Shown one piece after another: positions 33,432 through 42,859 of a stretch of DNA of 64,000 nucleotides; the first letter of the stretch is position 1, and each line of letters starts with the position of its first letter. The DNA is taken from the NCBI GenBank assembly GCA_038562555.1, contig JBCFBK010000015.1:1-64000 (forward strand), read 5' to 3'. The notes below the pieces were generated by a model, which was given only the letters and a program-made list of their open reading frames with translations, was not told where the DNA came from and made no database searches. Origin of the DNA: JBCFBK01 sp038562555. Lineage in GTDB: Bacteria; Bacteroidota; Bacteroidia; Bacteroidales; Prolixibacteraceae. The translations under genes were made by a program, and so were the position numbers.

Positions 33432-35588
33432 TCAGTCTTCAACCAGTTCGGCAGCATAAGCGGCGAGCAGTTCCTCCTGAATTTCAGGCGGGACTTTTTC
33501 ATAGCCGGTTACTTCGAGATTGAACATGCCCCTTCCCTGGGTAATGGAACTTAATGATGTTGAATACTTGTGCATTTCCTTGAGCGGGACCCGGGCACTG
33601 ATTTTCTCATAACCTTTTTCGCTGCCCATTCCCATGATCAGGGCTCTGCGTCCCTGAAGATCGCTCATCACATCGCCAAGCTTGTCACTCTGGGCCATTA
33701 CTTCCAGATCGCATATCGGTTCGAGGATTTTTGGACCGGCATCACGGAAAGCTTTTGAGAAAGCATTCCGGCCTGCGAGACGGAAGGAGATTTCATTTGA
33801 ATCGACCGGATGCATTTTCCCATCATAAATGTACACGCGGATGTCGCGCGCGTATGATCCGGTAAGGGGACCTTCTTCCATTTTTTCCATAATTCCTTTC
33901 AGGATGGCAGGGAGAAACCGCGCATCGATTGAGCCACCTACAATGCAGTTGTGGAAAATCAGCTTGCCTCCCCAGTTCAGCGGATATTCCTGAGTATCGC
34001 GAACGGAAAGCTTTTGTTCCTTACCGTTCACCACGAACATGTTCCTGGGCGGAACATCTTCGATATAAGGTTCAATGATCATGTGTACTTCACCAAACTG
34101 ACCGGCTCCGCCCGACTGCTTCTTGTGTCGGTAGTCGGCCTGGGCTGCCCTGGTAATGGTTTCCCGATAGGGAATTTTAGGTGTGTGAAATTCAATATCG
34201 AGCTTAAAAATATTTTTATAGAACCAGTTAAGGGCATTGAGGTGATATTCTCCCTGGCAATGAACCAGCATCTGCTTCAATTCCTTTGAATATTCAACAA
34301 TATAGGTCGGATCTTCGTCATGAAGTTTTTGGAACATTTCGGAGACCTTTTCATCGTCCGATTCATTTGCGGCCCTCAGGGCAACAGTGTGTCTTGGTTT
34401 TGGGAACTCGATGGGTGCAAACTGATAGGCCGCTTCTTTTTCGCTTAATGTATGATTCACTTTGGTTTCGCGCAACTTTACGGTGGCGCCAATATCTCCG
34501 GCGATCATTTCCGGAACTTTCACGCGGTTTTTTCCGGCCGTTACAAATAGCTGCGAAATCCGCTCCTTATTTCCTGTTTTCGAGTTGATCAGGTCCTGAC
34601 CTTCTTTTACGGTGCCGCTCATGACCTTGAAATAGGTCACTTCTCCAACATGAGGTTCAATGGAAGTCTTAAAAACAAACAGCGAAGTTGGCGAATTCGG
34701 TTCCATTTTGGGTTTTTTCCCGTTCAGTTCGGGTATCTCCGCTGCTTCGGCAGGCGTGGGGGTGACATTGGTGAGAAACTCGAGCAGACGGCCGACGCCC
34801 ATGTTACGTCTGGCCGACGTGCAGAAGACCGGAAACAAACTGCGGGCCATCATCCCAAGTTTGATTCCCTTTCGCATTTCATCTTCCGACAAGGAACCCT
34901 TTTCAAAAAACAGTTCCATAAGCGATTCATCATTTTCGGCAGCCATTTCAACAAGCTCATTATGAAGTTCGTCTGCCTTTTCCTTTTCGTCAGCAGGAAT
35001 ATCCAGTACTTCGGGCTTTCCGCCGTCGGCCGGATATTTATATAATTTCATTTTAAGCACGTCAATGATGCTGTTAAAAGCAGGGCCGGCATTCACCGGA
35101 TACTGAATAATGGTCACTTTGTTGCCCAGGATTGCTTTTGTCTGATCGAGTGCCTGTTCAAAATTGGTATTTTCATGATCAAGCTGGTTAAAAACCAGGG
35201 TGAGGGGTTTTTTTATTCTTTCCATGCGACGAAGTCCGGCTTCTGTACCGGCTTCGATGCCATGCGGGGTGTTGATCAGCAATAGCGCGCTGCCAACAAC
35301 ATGCAGGGAGGAGGTGACTGCTCCCCGGAAATCATCCATTCCCGGAGTGTCAATAATATTCACTTTTTTCTGATTGTATTCCGTGTACAGCACAGTCGAA
35401 AAAACAGAATTTCCGTAGTCCTGTTCAATCAGATAATGGTCAGAAACGGTGTTCTTTGTATTTATCTCTCCTCTGCGATTTATGACTCCACCCTCGAAGA
35501 GCATGGCTTCCGCGAGGGTGGTTTTTCCACAGCCGGCACTGCCAATTAACGCAATGTTCCGGATTTCATTGGTCTTATATACATTCAT
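33432..35588 (-). CDS. EF-G-like translation factor with altered GTPase motifs (EF-G2 type)
   Basis: A second elongation-factor-G-like protein of 718 residues, with all five EF-G domains. Its G domain is unusual: the P-loop is GSAGCGKTT (16-24), G3 is DTPGMDDF with Met84 where canonical EF-G (as in fusA of this window, DTPGHVDF, H87) has the catalytic histidine, and G4 is NQLD (134-137) instead of NKxD. GTP hydrolysis is therefore doubtful. Bacteroides encode an EF-G2 reported to drive translocation without GTP hydrolysis under starvation; this gene is a likely relative, by inference. It is a single-gene unit with a 285-bp upstream gap shared with a divergent exporter operon. Confidence 0.85.
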   Translation of the reverse strand: MNVYKTNEIRNIALIGSAGCGKTTLAEAMLFEGGVINRRGEINTKNTVSDHYLIEQDYGNSVFSTVLYTEYNQKKVNIIDTPGMDDFRGAVTSSLHVVGSALLLINTPHGIEAGTEAGLRRMERIKKPLTLVFNQLDHENTNFEQALDQTKAILGNKVTIIQYPVNAGPAFNSIIDVLKMKLYKYPADGGKPEVLDIPADEKEKADELHNELVEMAAENDESLMELFFEKGSLSEDEMRKGIKLGMMARSLFPVFCTSARRNMGVGRLLEFLTNVTPTPAEAAEIPELNGKKPKMEPNSPTSLFVFKTSIEPHVGEVTYFKVMSGTVKEGQDLINSKTGNKERISQLFVTAGKNRVKVPEMIAGDIGATVKLRETKVNHTLSEKEAAYQFAPIEFPKPRHTVALRAANESDDEKVSEMFQKLHDEDPTYIVEYSKELKQMLVHCQGEYHLNALNWFYKNIFKLDIEFHTPKIPYRETITRAAQADYRHKKQSGGAGQFGEVHMIIEPYIEDVPPRNMFVVNGKEQKLSVRDTQEYPLNWGGKLIFHNCIVGGSIDARFLPAILKGIMEKMEEGPLTGSYARDIRVYIYDGKMHPVDSNEISFRLAGRNAFSKAFRDAGPKILEPICDLEVMAQSDKLGDVMSDLQGRRALIMGMGSEKGYEKISARVPLKEMHKYSTSLSSITQGRGMFNLEVTGYEKVPPEIQEELLAAYAAELVED

Positions 35589-35639
35589 GATGTAAGTTTT
35601 TATTGGTTAAAAATTGATCCATTTTGGTCGATTTTTATC

Positions 35640-35750
35640 ATGGAAGTCATCAAAATTAATAATAATCTCTTAACAAACAACTTTGCGTCGATTCGAAAAA
35701 TGTGTTATAAAAACATTTTTGGCAAGCGATACTATTGCGGGATAAAATAA
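35640..35750 (+). CDS. possible 36-residue peptide upstream of the C39 exporter
   Basis: An open frame starts MEVIKINNNLLTNNF and ends RYYCGIK, with two cysteines and a basic second half. It precedes a C39-peptidase exporter, whose substrates are short peptides, which is why it is listed. Against it: no Gly-Gly leader site, no ribosome-binding site, and its only visible promoter candidate is downstream. The frame may be chance in A/T-rich DNA. Confidence 0.2.
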   Translation: MEVIKINNNLLTNNFASIRKMCYKNIFGKRYYCGIK

Positions 35751-35824
35751 ATTGAATATAGCCTTTGTTCATCAATAGGGAGCATTAATTGAAGGCCCTG
35801 TGATTAATTAATTGTTTGATTTAA

Positions 35825-35832
35825 TATATTTG
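35825..35832 (+). promoter_or_regulatory. -7 box TATATTTG for the exporter operon
   Basis: Exact TAnnTTTG match, 41 bp before the ATG at 35874. No convincing -33. The rest of 35589-35824 is A/T-rich; I saw no -7 box for the divergent EF-G-like gene. Confidence 0.6.
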
Positions 35833-35873
35833 CGATTATATTTCCGCTTACATTTACCGGCTAAACTAACGAT

Positions 35874-38063
35874 ATGTCTGGTTTCCCTCATTTTAAGCAA
35901 CATGACGCCATGGATTGCGGGCCTGCCTGCCTGCGCATGATCGCAAAATTTTACGGGAAAAATATCAGTCTTGATTTTTTACGCGAGAAATCACACTTGT
36001 CGCGCGAAGGTGTTTCCCTGCTTGGTATCAGTGATGCTGCTGAAGCGATGGGTATGCGAAGCCTGGGAACGAAGGTGTCTTTGGAACAATTAATGAACGA
36101 TGTTCCGAAACCCTGTATTGTTCACTGGGATCAAAACCATTTTGTCGTCGTCTACGATTCCAAAAAAGGACAGATACACGTGGCCGATCCGGCCTTTGGT
36201 CTTGTAAAATATACGATTGGGGAATTCAGGAAGCACTGGCTTGCAGTCGTCTCAAAAGGGGAGGAAAAAGGAATTTGCCTGCTGCTGCAACCAACGCCTG
36301 CCTTTTATGACGCGAGGAGTGAAAAGACAGGGCATTCGGGATTTTCTTTTTTATGGCCCTACTTCCGCCCGCATAAAAAGCTGATTGTTCAATTATTGCT
36401 TGGGTTTATAGCCGCGAGTCTGATTCAGCTCATCTTCCCGTTTTTAACCCAGAGTATGGTTGATGTGGGCATCAACAATCAGGACATCGGCTTTATTTAC
36501 CTCGTGCTGATTGCCCAGCTTATGCTTTTTGCCGGGCAGACATCAATCGATTTTATCCGGTCATGGATACTGTTGCATATTTCGACCCGAATCAACATTT
36601 CCATTCTGTCGGACTTCCTGATCAAACTGATGAAGTTGCCGGTAAGCTTCTTCGATACCCGCATGATGGGCGACCTCATGCAGCGGATTCAGGATCACCG
36701 GCGTATTGAGCGGTTTCTGACGATCCAGACGATGAACATTCTTTTTTCATTCATCAACCTTTTTGTTTTCGGGATTGTACTGGCGATATATAGCTGGAAG
36801 ATTCTGCTTGTGTTCTTCATAGGTTCTGCTGCATACGTGGGCTGGATGTTTCTTTTTATGAGAAAACGGAGTGAACTTGACTATCACAAATTCTCAGCGC
36901 TTTCTGAGAATCAGAGTGTCCTGATCCAGCTTTTTTCGGGCATGCAGGAGATCAAACTCAACAACTATGAAAAACAAAAACGCTGGGAATGGGAACGGGT
37001 CCAGGCAAATTTATTTCGTGTGAATGTTAAAAACCTCACTATCGGACAATATCAGCAGGCAGGCTCGGTATTCATCAACCAGACTAAAAATATCATCATT
37101 ACGGTCATTGCGGCGATGGACGTCATCAACGGGGGCATGACCCTGGGTATGATGCTGGCTGTGCAGTATATCATCGGACAGTTGAACAGTCCACTGAATG
37201 AAATGATCGGCTTCATGCACCTGGCCCAGGATGCCCGTATCAGTCTGGAACGACTTGGAGAGATCCATACCCGCGAAGATGAAGAGGTTGAAGGGAAGCC
37301 GCTGTTAAACACCATGCCCTCCGATCAGTCGTTGCTGATCAGGGATCTTGTTTTTCAGTATGAGGGCACTCACTCACCCAAAGTACTCAACAGAATTAAC
37401 CTCGTTATTCCTGAAAAGAAGATCACGGCAATCGTTGGAACCAGCGGTAGCGGGAAAACCACGCTGATCAAACTGCTGCTGGGATTTTACCCTCCGGCGC
37501 AGGGGAAAATTTCGGTGGGCAACACCGACCTTCAGCATTTTTCACAGCAGTGGTGGCGTTCAAAGGTGGGTGCCGTGATGCAGGATGGATTTATATTCTC
37601 GGATACCATTTATAATAATATAGTCGTGGGTGATGAACATCCCGACAAGGTTAAACTGCTTTTTGCGGTAAGAATGGCCAACATAGACAGTTTTGTCGAA
37701 GCCTTGCCTCTGGGCTTCAATACAAAAATCGGAGCGGATGGCCATGGTCTGAGCCAGGGACAGAAACAACGGATCCTGATTGCACGGGTCATTTATAAAG
37801 ATCCCGACTACCTGTTTTTTGATGAAGCAACGAATGCGCTGGACGCCAATAATGAGAAGGTTATCATGGAAAACCTGAACCACGTCTATCAGGGGAAGAC
37901 GGTGGTGGTCGTGGCTCACCGGCTGAGTACGGTCAGAAATGCCGATCAGATTATTGTTCTTGAAAACGGGGAGTTGGTCGAACAGGGAACACATCATGAA
38001 CTCACTGCAAAAAAAGGAGCCTATTACAATTTGGTGAGGAATCAACTGGAGTTAGGCAGTTAA
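35874..38063 (+). CDS. C39-peptidase ABC exporter
   Basis: Peptide exporter that cuts the leader of its substrate while secreting it. Residues 1-130 are a C39 peptidase: oxyanion Q9, nucleophile C15 in DAMDCGPACLRMI, H89 in DQNHFVVVYD, D105 in VADPA, so all active residues are present. Six membrane helices span about 160-440. The ATPase domain has Walker A VGTSGSGKTTL at about 521-531, a signature LSQGQKQR near 626, and LFFDEATNALD. At 729 residues the length is normal. The partner HlyD gene follows after 30 bp. No outer-membrane TolC-like gene is nearby, and the substrate is not identified. Confidence 0.95.
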   Translation: MSGFPHFKQHDAMDCGPACLRMIAKFYGKNISLDFLREKSHLSREGVSLLGISDAAEAMGMRSLGTKVSLEQLMNDVPKPCIVHWDQNHFVVVYDSKKGQIHVADPAFGLVKYTIGEFRKHWLAVVSKGEEKGICLLLQPTPAFYDARSEKTGHSGFSFLWPYFRPHKKLIVQLLLGFIAASLIQLIFPFLTQSMVDVGINNQDIGFIYLVLIAQLMLFAGQTSIDFIRSWILLHISTRINISILSDFLIKLMKLPVSFFDTRMMGDLMQRIQDHRRIERFLTIQTMNILFSFINLFVFGIVLAIYSWKILLVFFIGSAAYVGWMFLFMRKRSELDYHKFSALSENQSVLIQLFSGMQEIKLNNYEKQKRWEWERVQANLFRVNVKNLTIGQYQQAGSVFINQTKNIIITVIAAMDVINGGMTLGMMLAVQYIIGQLNSPLNEMIGFMHLAQDARISLERLGEIHTREDEEVEGKPLLNTMPSDQSLLIRDLVFQYEGTHSPKVLNRINLVIPEKKITAIVGTSGSGKTTLIKLLLGFYPPAQGKISVGNTDLQHFSQQWWRSKVGAVMQDGFIFSDTIYNNIVVGDEHPDKVKLLFAVRMANIDSFVEALPLGFNTKIGADGHGLSQGQKQRILIARVIYKDPDYLFFDEATNALDANNEKVIMENLNHVYQGKTVVVVAHRLSTVRNADQIIVLENGELVEQGTHHELTAKKGAYYNLVRNQLELGS

Positions 38064-38093
38064 GAAAGTTAATCAAAAATCTGTGTCCAAAAT

Positions 38094-39389
38094 ATGCCTT
38101 TAGAACAACATAGCGACGAAGTTCAGGAAATTATCGGGAAATCTCCTTCCTGGCTGCTGAGAAGCGGTTTGATGGTGCTTTTTATCTTCGTTGCGCTCAT
38201 GCTGCTGGGGAGCTGGCTGTTTCATTATCCTGATGTAATCCGCGGCCGTGTTGTTGTGATGTCAGAAAATCCGCCGGCCCATCTGGTGGCCCGGACTACC
38301 GGCCGCATTGATCATTTGCTGGTCAGTGACAGTGATCCGGTCGCGAAGGGGCAGGTACTGGCGGTGCTTGAAAGTACTGCCAGACTGGATGATATCAGGC
38401 AATTGAAGGAGGACCTGATGCAGGATGAGCGGTTTTTGAACACCTTCGATACACTCGATTTTCATATTAATTCGGCAGCGTCAGGGCTGGGTGACATTCA
38501 ACCCGATTATTCCGCTTTTCTGCGGCTGTATAATAATTATATATCGTTTATCCGGCTGGATTATCATCCGCAGAAAATAGTCTCGCTGAAAAAGCAGGTC
38601 CGTATGCACCGGGTTTATTATGACCGGCTCTGGAGTCAACGGCAAATTATGGAACAGGAACTGAATATCAGCCTGGAGCAGTTCAGGAGAGACTCCCTGT
38701 TGTATGTGCAGGAGGTTCTATCGCATGTTGACTATCGCAAATCGGAATCGGAATTGCTGAAGAAGCGGTTTGACTTTAACAGTGTCAGGACCAGTCTTGC
38801 TGAAACGGAAACCGAAATCATCGAACTGGAACGCGAGCAAATCAGTGCTGAAAAGGAATATGAGGATCAGAAGCGGCAGTTGCAGACTGAATTAACCGCC
38901 GCGTTTAATGTATTGAAAAGTAAACTCGACGCCTGGGAGAATACCTTCGTGTTGTTGGCGCCCATCGGCGGGAAAGTGACCTTTACCAATTACTGGAGCA
39001 AAAATCAGCAGGTAAAAACGGGAGATGTCGTTTTTACGGTGGTGCCCGCCGATGCAAGTAAAATAATTGGCCGGCTTACACTACCGCTCAGAGGCGCGGG
39101 CAAAGTAAGGCGGGGGCAGCAGGTTAATATCCGCTTTGATAATTTCCCTTATATGGAGTATGGGATGGTTAAGGGGACCGTCAGTTCGGTTTCACTCGTT
39201 CCGTCAAATGATAACTATGCGGTCGAGATTGACCTGCCCCAGGATCTGAAATCCAATTATAATATCCGCCTTCCCTTTAGTCAGGAGATGAAAGGAGATG
39301 TGGAGATCATAACCGACGATCTGAGACTCATCCAGCGGTTCTTCAACCCGGTGAAATCGCTGATGAAACACCGCCTGGGAAAACAATAA
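38094..39389 (+). CDS. HlyD-family periplasmic adaptor
   Basis: Membrane-fusion protein linking the ABC exporter to an outer-membrane channel. A single N-terminal membrane helix (about 22-45, MVLFIFVALMLLGSWLF) is followed by a lipoyl-like half (ARTTGRIDHLLVSDSDPVAK), a long coiled-coil hairpin of about 110-280, then the second lipoyl half (LLAPIGGKVTF) and beta-barrel. 431 residues fits the family. The stop codon is followed immediately by a heptad array. Confidence 0.93.
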   Translation: MPLEQHSDEVQEIIGKSPSWLLRSGLMVLFIFVALMLLGSWLFHYPDVIRGRVVVMSENPPAHLVARTTGRIDHLLVSDSDPVAKGQVLAVLESTARLDDIRQLKEDLMQDERFLNTFDTLDFHINSAASGLGDIQPDYSAFLRLYNNYISFIRLDYHPQKIVSLKKQVRMHRVYYDRLWSQRQIMEQELNISLEQFRRDSLLYVQEVLSHVDYRKSESELLKKRFDFNSVRTSLAETETEIIELEREQISAEKEYEDQKRQLQTELTAAFNVLKSKLDAWENTFVLLAPIGGKVTFTNYWSKNQQVKTGDVVFTVVPADASKIIGRLTLPLRGAGKVRRGQQVNIRFDNFPYMEYGMVKGTVSSVSLVPSNDNYAVEIDLPQDLKSNYNIRLPFSQEMKGDVEIITDDLRLIQRFFNPVKSLMKHRLGKQ

Positions 39390-39480
39390 GGGAGAACGGA
39401 AACGGGAGACCGGCTAACCCCGTGACCTTGTTATCTCACGACTCGTTACTCGCGACTTTTTCTGTCTTGTATCCCCAATG
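39390..39480. repeat. composite heptad array, 13 words in one phase
   Basis: Starting at the base after the hlyD stop, cutting every seven bases gives GGGAGAA, CGGAAAC, GGGAGAC, CGGCTAA, then CCCCGTG, ACCTTGT, TATCTCA, CGACTCG, TTACTCG, CGACTTT, then TTCTGTC, TTGTATC, CCCAATG. Four word families known from other gaps are joined without a phase break. Confidence 0.7.
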
Positions 39481-39511
39481 TGAAAAAAAACAAAAAAGAA
39501 TCTTCAGAGTA

Positions 39512-39541
39512 TTTGTTCTTTGCTGAAAATTAGTACTTTTG
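39512..39541 (+). promoter_or_regulatory. str operon promoter, distal
   Basis: TTTG (39512-39515), 18-bp spacer, TACTTTTG (39534-39541); about 118 bp before rpsL. Confidence 0.75.
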
Positions 39542-39585
39542 CCTGCCGTTTTTGAGGGAAACTATCAAAATCGAAAGAGAGGAGT

Positions 39586-39615
39586 ATTGTATTAATCGAA
39601 AAATCAATACCTTTG
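39586..39615 (+). promoter_or_regulatory. str operon promoter, proximal
   Basis: ATTG (39586-39589; one mismatch to TTTG), 18-bp spacer, TACCTTTG (39608-39615); 43 bp before rpsL. Two tandem promoters of this kind fit strong growth-linked expression. Confidence 0.7.
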
Positions 39616-39658
39616 CAGTCCATTTTTGGAAAACATTAATAAAAATTAAAAATAGTTT

Positions 39659-40039
39659 ATGCCAACGATTCAGCAGTTAGTTAGAAAAGGGAGACAATCC
39701 AAAGTCGATAAAAGCAAGTCTCCTGCTTTAGATTCCTGCCCGCAAAGGAGGGGTGTTTGTGTACGTGTTTATACAACGACCCCCAAGAAACCGAACTCAG
39801 CAATGCGTAAAGTAGCCAGGGTGCGGTTGACGAACGGCAAGGAAGTGAATGCTTACATTCCGGGAGAAGGTCACAACCTTCAGGAACACTCTATTGTATT
39901 GGTGCGTGGCGGAAGGGTGAAAGATTTACCCGGGGTTCGCTATCACCTCATTCGTGGTGCACTTGATACTGCCGGTGTGGAAGGACGTACACAAAGACGG
40001 TCCAAATACGGCGCAAAAAGGCCAAAGAGTAAATCATAA
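39659..40039 (+). CDS. rpsL: 30S ribosomal protein S12
   Basis: Decoding-site protein of the small subunit, 126 residues. The streptomycin-contact loop TTPKKPNSAMRK has the wild-type lysine, and the second loop reads LPGVRYHLIRGALD. First gene of the ribosomal cluster, behind two tandem promoters; 97 bp separate it from rpsG. Confidence 0.98.
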   Translation: MPTIQQLVRKGRQSKVDKSKSPALDSCPQRRGVCVRVYTTTPKKPNSAMRKVARVRLTNGKEVNAYIPGEGHNLQEHSIVLVRGGRVKDLPGVRYHLIRGALDTAGVEGRTQRRSKYGAKRPKSKS

Positions 40040-40136
40040 TGAATTTTTAGTGGTTTGGTTGAGTAAATGATCCCCCGGGGTGAACTGAAGCTCAAATAAG
40101 TCACAGCCAATTCAAATAACACTAAAGGAAAAAGTA

Positions 40137-40613
40137 ATGAGAAAGTCAAAACCGAAGAAAAGGATTATTTTACCCGATCCTAAATTTAATGATGTTCTGG
40201 TGACCAGGTTTATCAATGACCTGATGGTTGATGGGAAGAAATCGATTGCCTACGGCATTTTCTACGATGCCCTTGAATTGATTGGCAGTCGGGTAAAGAA
40301 CGAAGAACTGACACCGCTCGATATCTGGAAGAAGGCGCTGGAGAATGTTACTCCTGCCGTTGAAGTTAAAAGCCGCCGCGTTGGAGGTGCAAACTTCCAG
40401 GTACCTATGGAAATCCGTCCCGAAAGAAAAGTTGCAATATCCATTAAAAACCTGATCTCATACGCACGCAAGCGTTCGGGAAAATCAATGGCTGATAAGT
40501 TGGCAGCAGAAATACAGGCAGCTTTTAATGAAGAAGGCGGAGCTTACAAGAAGAAAGAGGAAACACACCGCATGGCTGAAGCCAATCGTGCGTTTGCTCA
40601 TTTCCGTTTTTAA
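40137..40613 (+). CDS. rpsG: 30S ribosomal protein S7
   Basis: Primary binder of the 3' domain of 16S rRNA and part of the E-site region, 158 residues. MRKSKPKKRIILPDPKFNDV opens the chain; GGANFQVPMEIRPERK and the C-terminal THRMAEANRAFAHFRF are conserved. The 125 bp to fusA contain no clear promoter. Confidence 0.98.
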   Translation: MRKSKPKKRIILPDPKFNDVLVTRFINDLMVDGKKSIAYGIFYDALELIGSRVKNEELTPLDIWKKALENVTPAVEVKSRRVGGANFQVPMEIRPERKVAISIKNLISYARKRSGKSMADKLAAEIQAAFNEEGGAYKKKEETHRMAEANRAFAHFRF

Positions 40614-40738
40614 AGCGCTGAGATATAGTTGATATTGGTTAAAGTCAGGAACAGAACGTTTCTGTGAAACAACGTAAATCGGGTTTGCCGGATTTGCTGA
40701 TTTTAGAAACGATCTTTAATAAGAATTAAAAGGTAAGA

Positions 40739-42847
40739 ATGGCTAGAGATTTAAGATATGTGAGAAATATCGGCATTATGGCGCACATCGATGCCGGTAA
40801 AACAACGACCACGGAGCGGATCCTTTACTATACGGGAATCACACACCGTATCGGAGAGGTACACGAAGGAGCTGCGACGATGGACTGGATGGAACAAGAG
40901 CAGGAGAGGGGTATAACCATTACTTCCGCAGCGACTACTACATTCTGGCAACATAACGAAACACAACATCAGATTAACATCATTGATACTCCGGGACACG
41001 TTGATTTTACGGTTGAAGTGGAACGTTCCCTGCGGATACTTGATGGCGCTGTTGCACTTTTTTGTGCGGTAGGCGGTGTGGAAGCACAATCTGAGACAGT
41101 TTGGCGTCAAGCCGAAAAATATGGTGTTCCCCGCATTGGTTTTGTTAACAAAATGGACCGGCAGGGTGCTGATTTTTACAACGTGCTTACCGAAGTTCGC
41201 GAAAAGCTGGGCGCTAATCCGATTCCTATTCAGATTCCCATTGGGGCTGAAGAGAAATTCGAAGGGGTCATCGACCTGATCGAGATGAAGGCTGTCAGGT
41301 GGCATGACGATGCCACCCTGGGTACAAATTACACGCTTGAACCGATCCCGGACGATATGGTTGAGCAGGCAATGGAATACCGTGCAAATCTGGTTGAGGC
41401 AATCGCCGAGCTGGACGATGCGTTGCTGGAACGGTTCTTTGAAAATCCGGATTCCATCACCAGGGAAGAACTCAACAACGTCATCAGGCAGGCCACGATC
41501 AAGGGCATTATTGTTCCCATGATGTGCGGTTCTGCATTTAAGAATAAAGGTGTTCAGCGATTGCTGGATGCTGTTTGCGAGTATCTCCCCAGCCCGTTGG
41601 ATAAAGGTGAAATAAAAGGTATTGAGCCCCAAACGGACAAAGAACTTACGCGTCGTGCTGATAATAACGAGCCATTGACCTGTCTGGCATTTAAAATTGC
41701 CACTGACCCTTATGTCGGTCGTTTATGTTACATCCGTGTTTACTCAGGTGTACTGGAAGCAGGCACTACCGTCTATAATTCACGTACGGGCCGGAAGGAA
41801 CGGATTTCGAGGCTCTATCAGATGCATTCCAATAAACAGAATCCGAAAGATCGGATTGAAGCGGGTGATATCTGTGCCGCTGTTGGATTTAAAGATATCC
41901 GTACCGGTGACACCCTGTCAGATCCGCATCACCCGATCGCTCTGGAAAGTATGGACTTCCCTGAACCTGTTATCGGTATTGCCGTTGAGCCAAAAACTCA
42001 GAAAGATCTTGATAAATTAAGTATGGGACTTGCAAAGCTGGCTGAAGAAGATCCAACTTTTAAAGTTCATACCGATGAAGTTTCGGGCCAGACCATTATT
42101 CGTGGTATGGGCGAACTTCACCTGGAAATTATTGTGGATCGTCTCCGGCGCGAGTTCAAGGTTGAATGTAACCAGGGTAAACCGCAGGTTGCCTACAAGG
42201 AAGCAATCAGCAAAGAGGTTCAGCTGCGCGAAGTATTTAAGAAACAGTCGGGCGGACGCGGTAAGTTTGCCGACATCATCGTCAGGGTTGAACCTGCAGA
42301 AGAAGGTAAACTCGGACTTACGTTTGTTGACGCTGTGAAAGGTGGTAATATTCCGAGAGAATATATTCCTTCTGTTGAGAAGGGCTTTAAAGAAGCGATG
42401 CTAAACGGTCCGCTGGCCGGATTCCAGTTAGACAGCCTGAAAGTGACCCTGCTCGATGGTTCATTCCATGCTGTCGACTCCGACTCGTTGTCGTTCGAGA
42501 TTTGCGCCCGCCAGGCTTTTAAAAGCGCTGCATCGAAAGCAGGACCAAAGCTGCTCGAACCGATCATGAAATCGGAAATTGTCACTCCTGAAGAATACAT
42601 GGGCGATATTATTGCTGATATGAACCGTCGTCGCGGACAAATACTGGGCATGGAGGAAAAATCGGGTGCCCGTGTTGTTCGCGTAACTGTTCCGCTCTCT
42701 GAGATCTTTGGTTATGTGACGGTACTTAGAACATTGTCTTCCGGACGTGCAACTTCATCGATGGAGTTCTCGCATTACGAAGAAGTTCCGAAGGCACTGG
42801 CCATTAAGGTACTTGAGGAAATTAAAGGTAAAGTAGAATTATTATAA
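40739..42847 (+). CDS. fusA: elongation factor G
   Basis: Canonical translocase, 702 residues. G1 is AHIDAGKTT at 15-23, G3 DTPGHVDF with catalytic H87, G4 NKMD at 137-140. It lies in the str operon between S7 and S10, with no tuf gene following. Contrast with the degenerate paralogue at 33432-35588, which lacks the histidine and the NKxD lysine. Confidence 0.99.
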   Translation: MARDLRYVRNIGIMAHIDAGKTTTTERILYYTGITHRIGEVHEGAATMDWMEQEQERGITITSAATTTFWQHNETQHQINIIDTPGHVDFTVEVERSLRILDGAVALFCAVGGVEAQSETVWRQAEKYGVPRIGFVNKMDRQGADFYNVLTEVREKLGANPIPIQIPIGAEEKFEGVIDLIEMKAVRWHDDATLGTNYTLEPIPDDMVEQAMEYRANLVEAIAELDDALLERFFENPDSITREELNNVIRQATIKGIIVPMMCGSAFKNKGVQRLLDAVCEYLPSPLDKGEIKGIEPQTDKELTRRADNNEPLTCLAFKIATDPYVGRLCYIRVYSGVLEAGTTVYNSRTGRKERISRLYQMHSNKQNPKDRIEAGDICAAVGFKDIRTGDTLSDPHHPIALESMDFPEPVIGIAVEPKTQKDLDKLSMGLAKLAEEDPTFKVHTDEVSGQTIIRGMGELHLEIIVDRLRREFKVECNQGKPQVAYKEAISKEVQLREVFKKQSGGRGKFADIIVRVEPAEEGKLGLTFVDAVKGGNIPREYIPSVEKGFKEAMLNGPLAGFQLDSLKVTLLDGSFHAVDSDSLSFEICARQAFKSAASKAGPKLLEPIMKSEIVTPEEYMGDIIADMNRRRGQILGMEEKSGARVVRVTVPLSEIFGYVTVLRTLSSGRATSSMEFSHYEEVPKALAIKVLEEIKGKVELL

Positions 42848-42859
42848 TTAAATTTCGCT

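Noticed and set aside
40040..40738. Separate promoters for rpsG and fusA
   Set aside because: The gaps of 97 and 125 bp contain no TAnnTTTG box with a suitable partner.
40751..41632. 293-codon minus-strand frame
   Set aside because: Antisense shadow of fusA, whose protein is clearly conserved.
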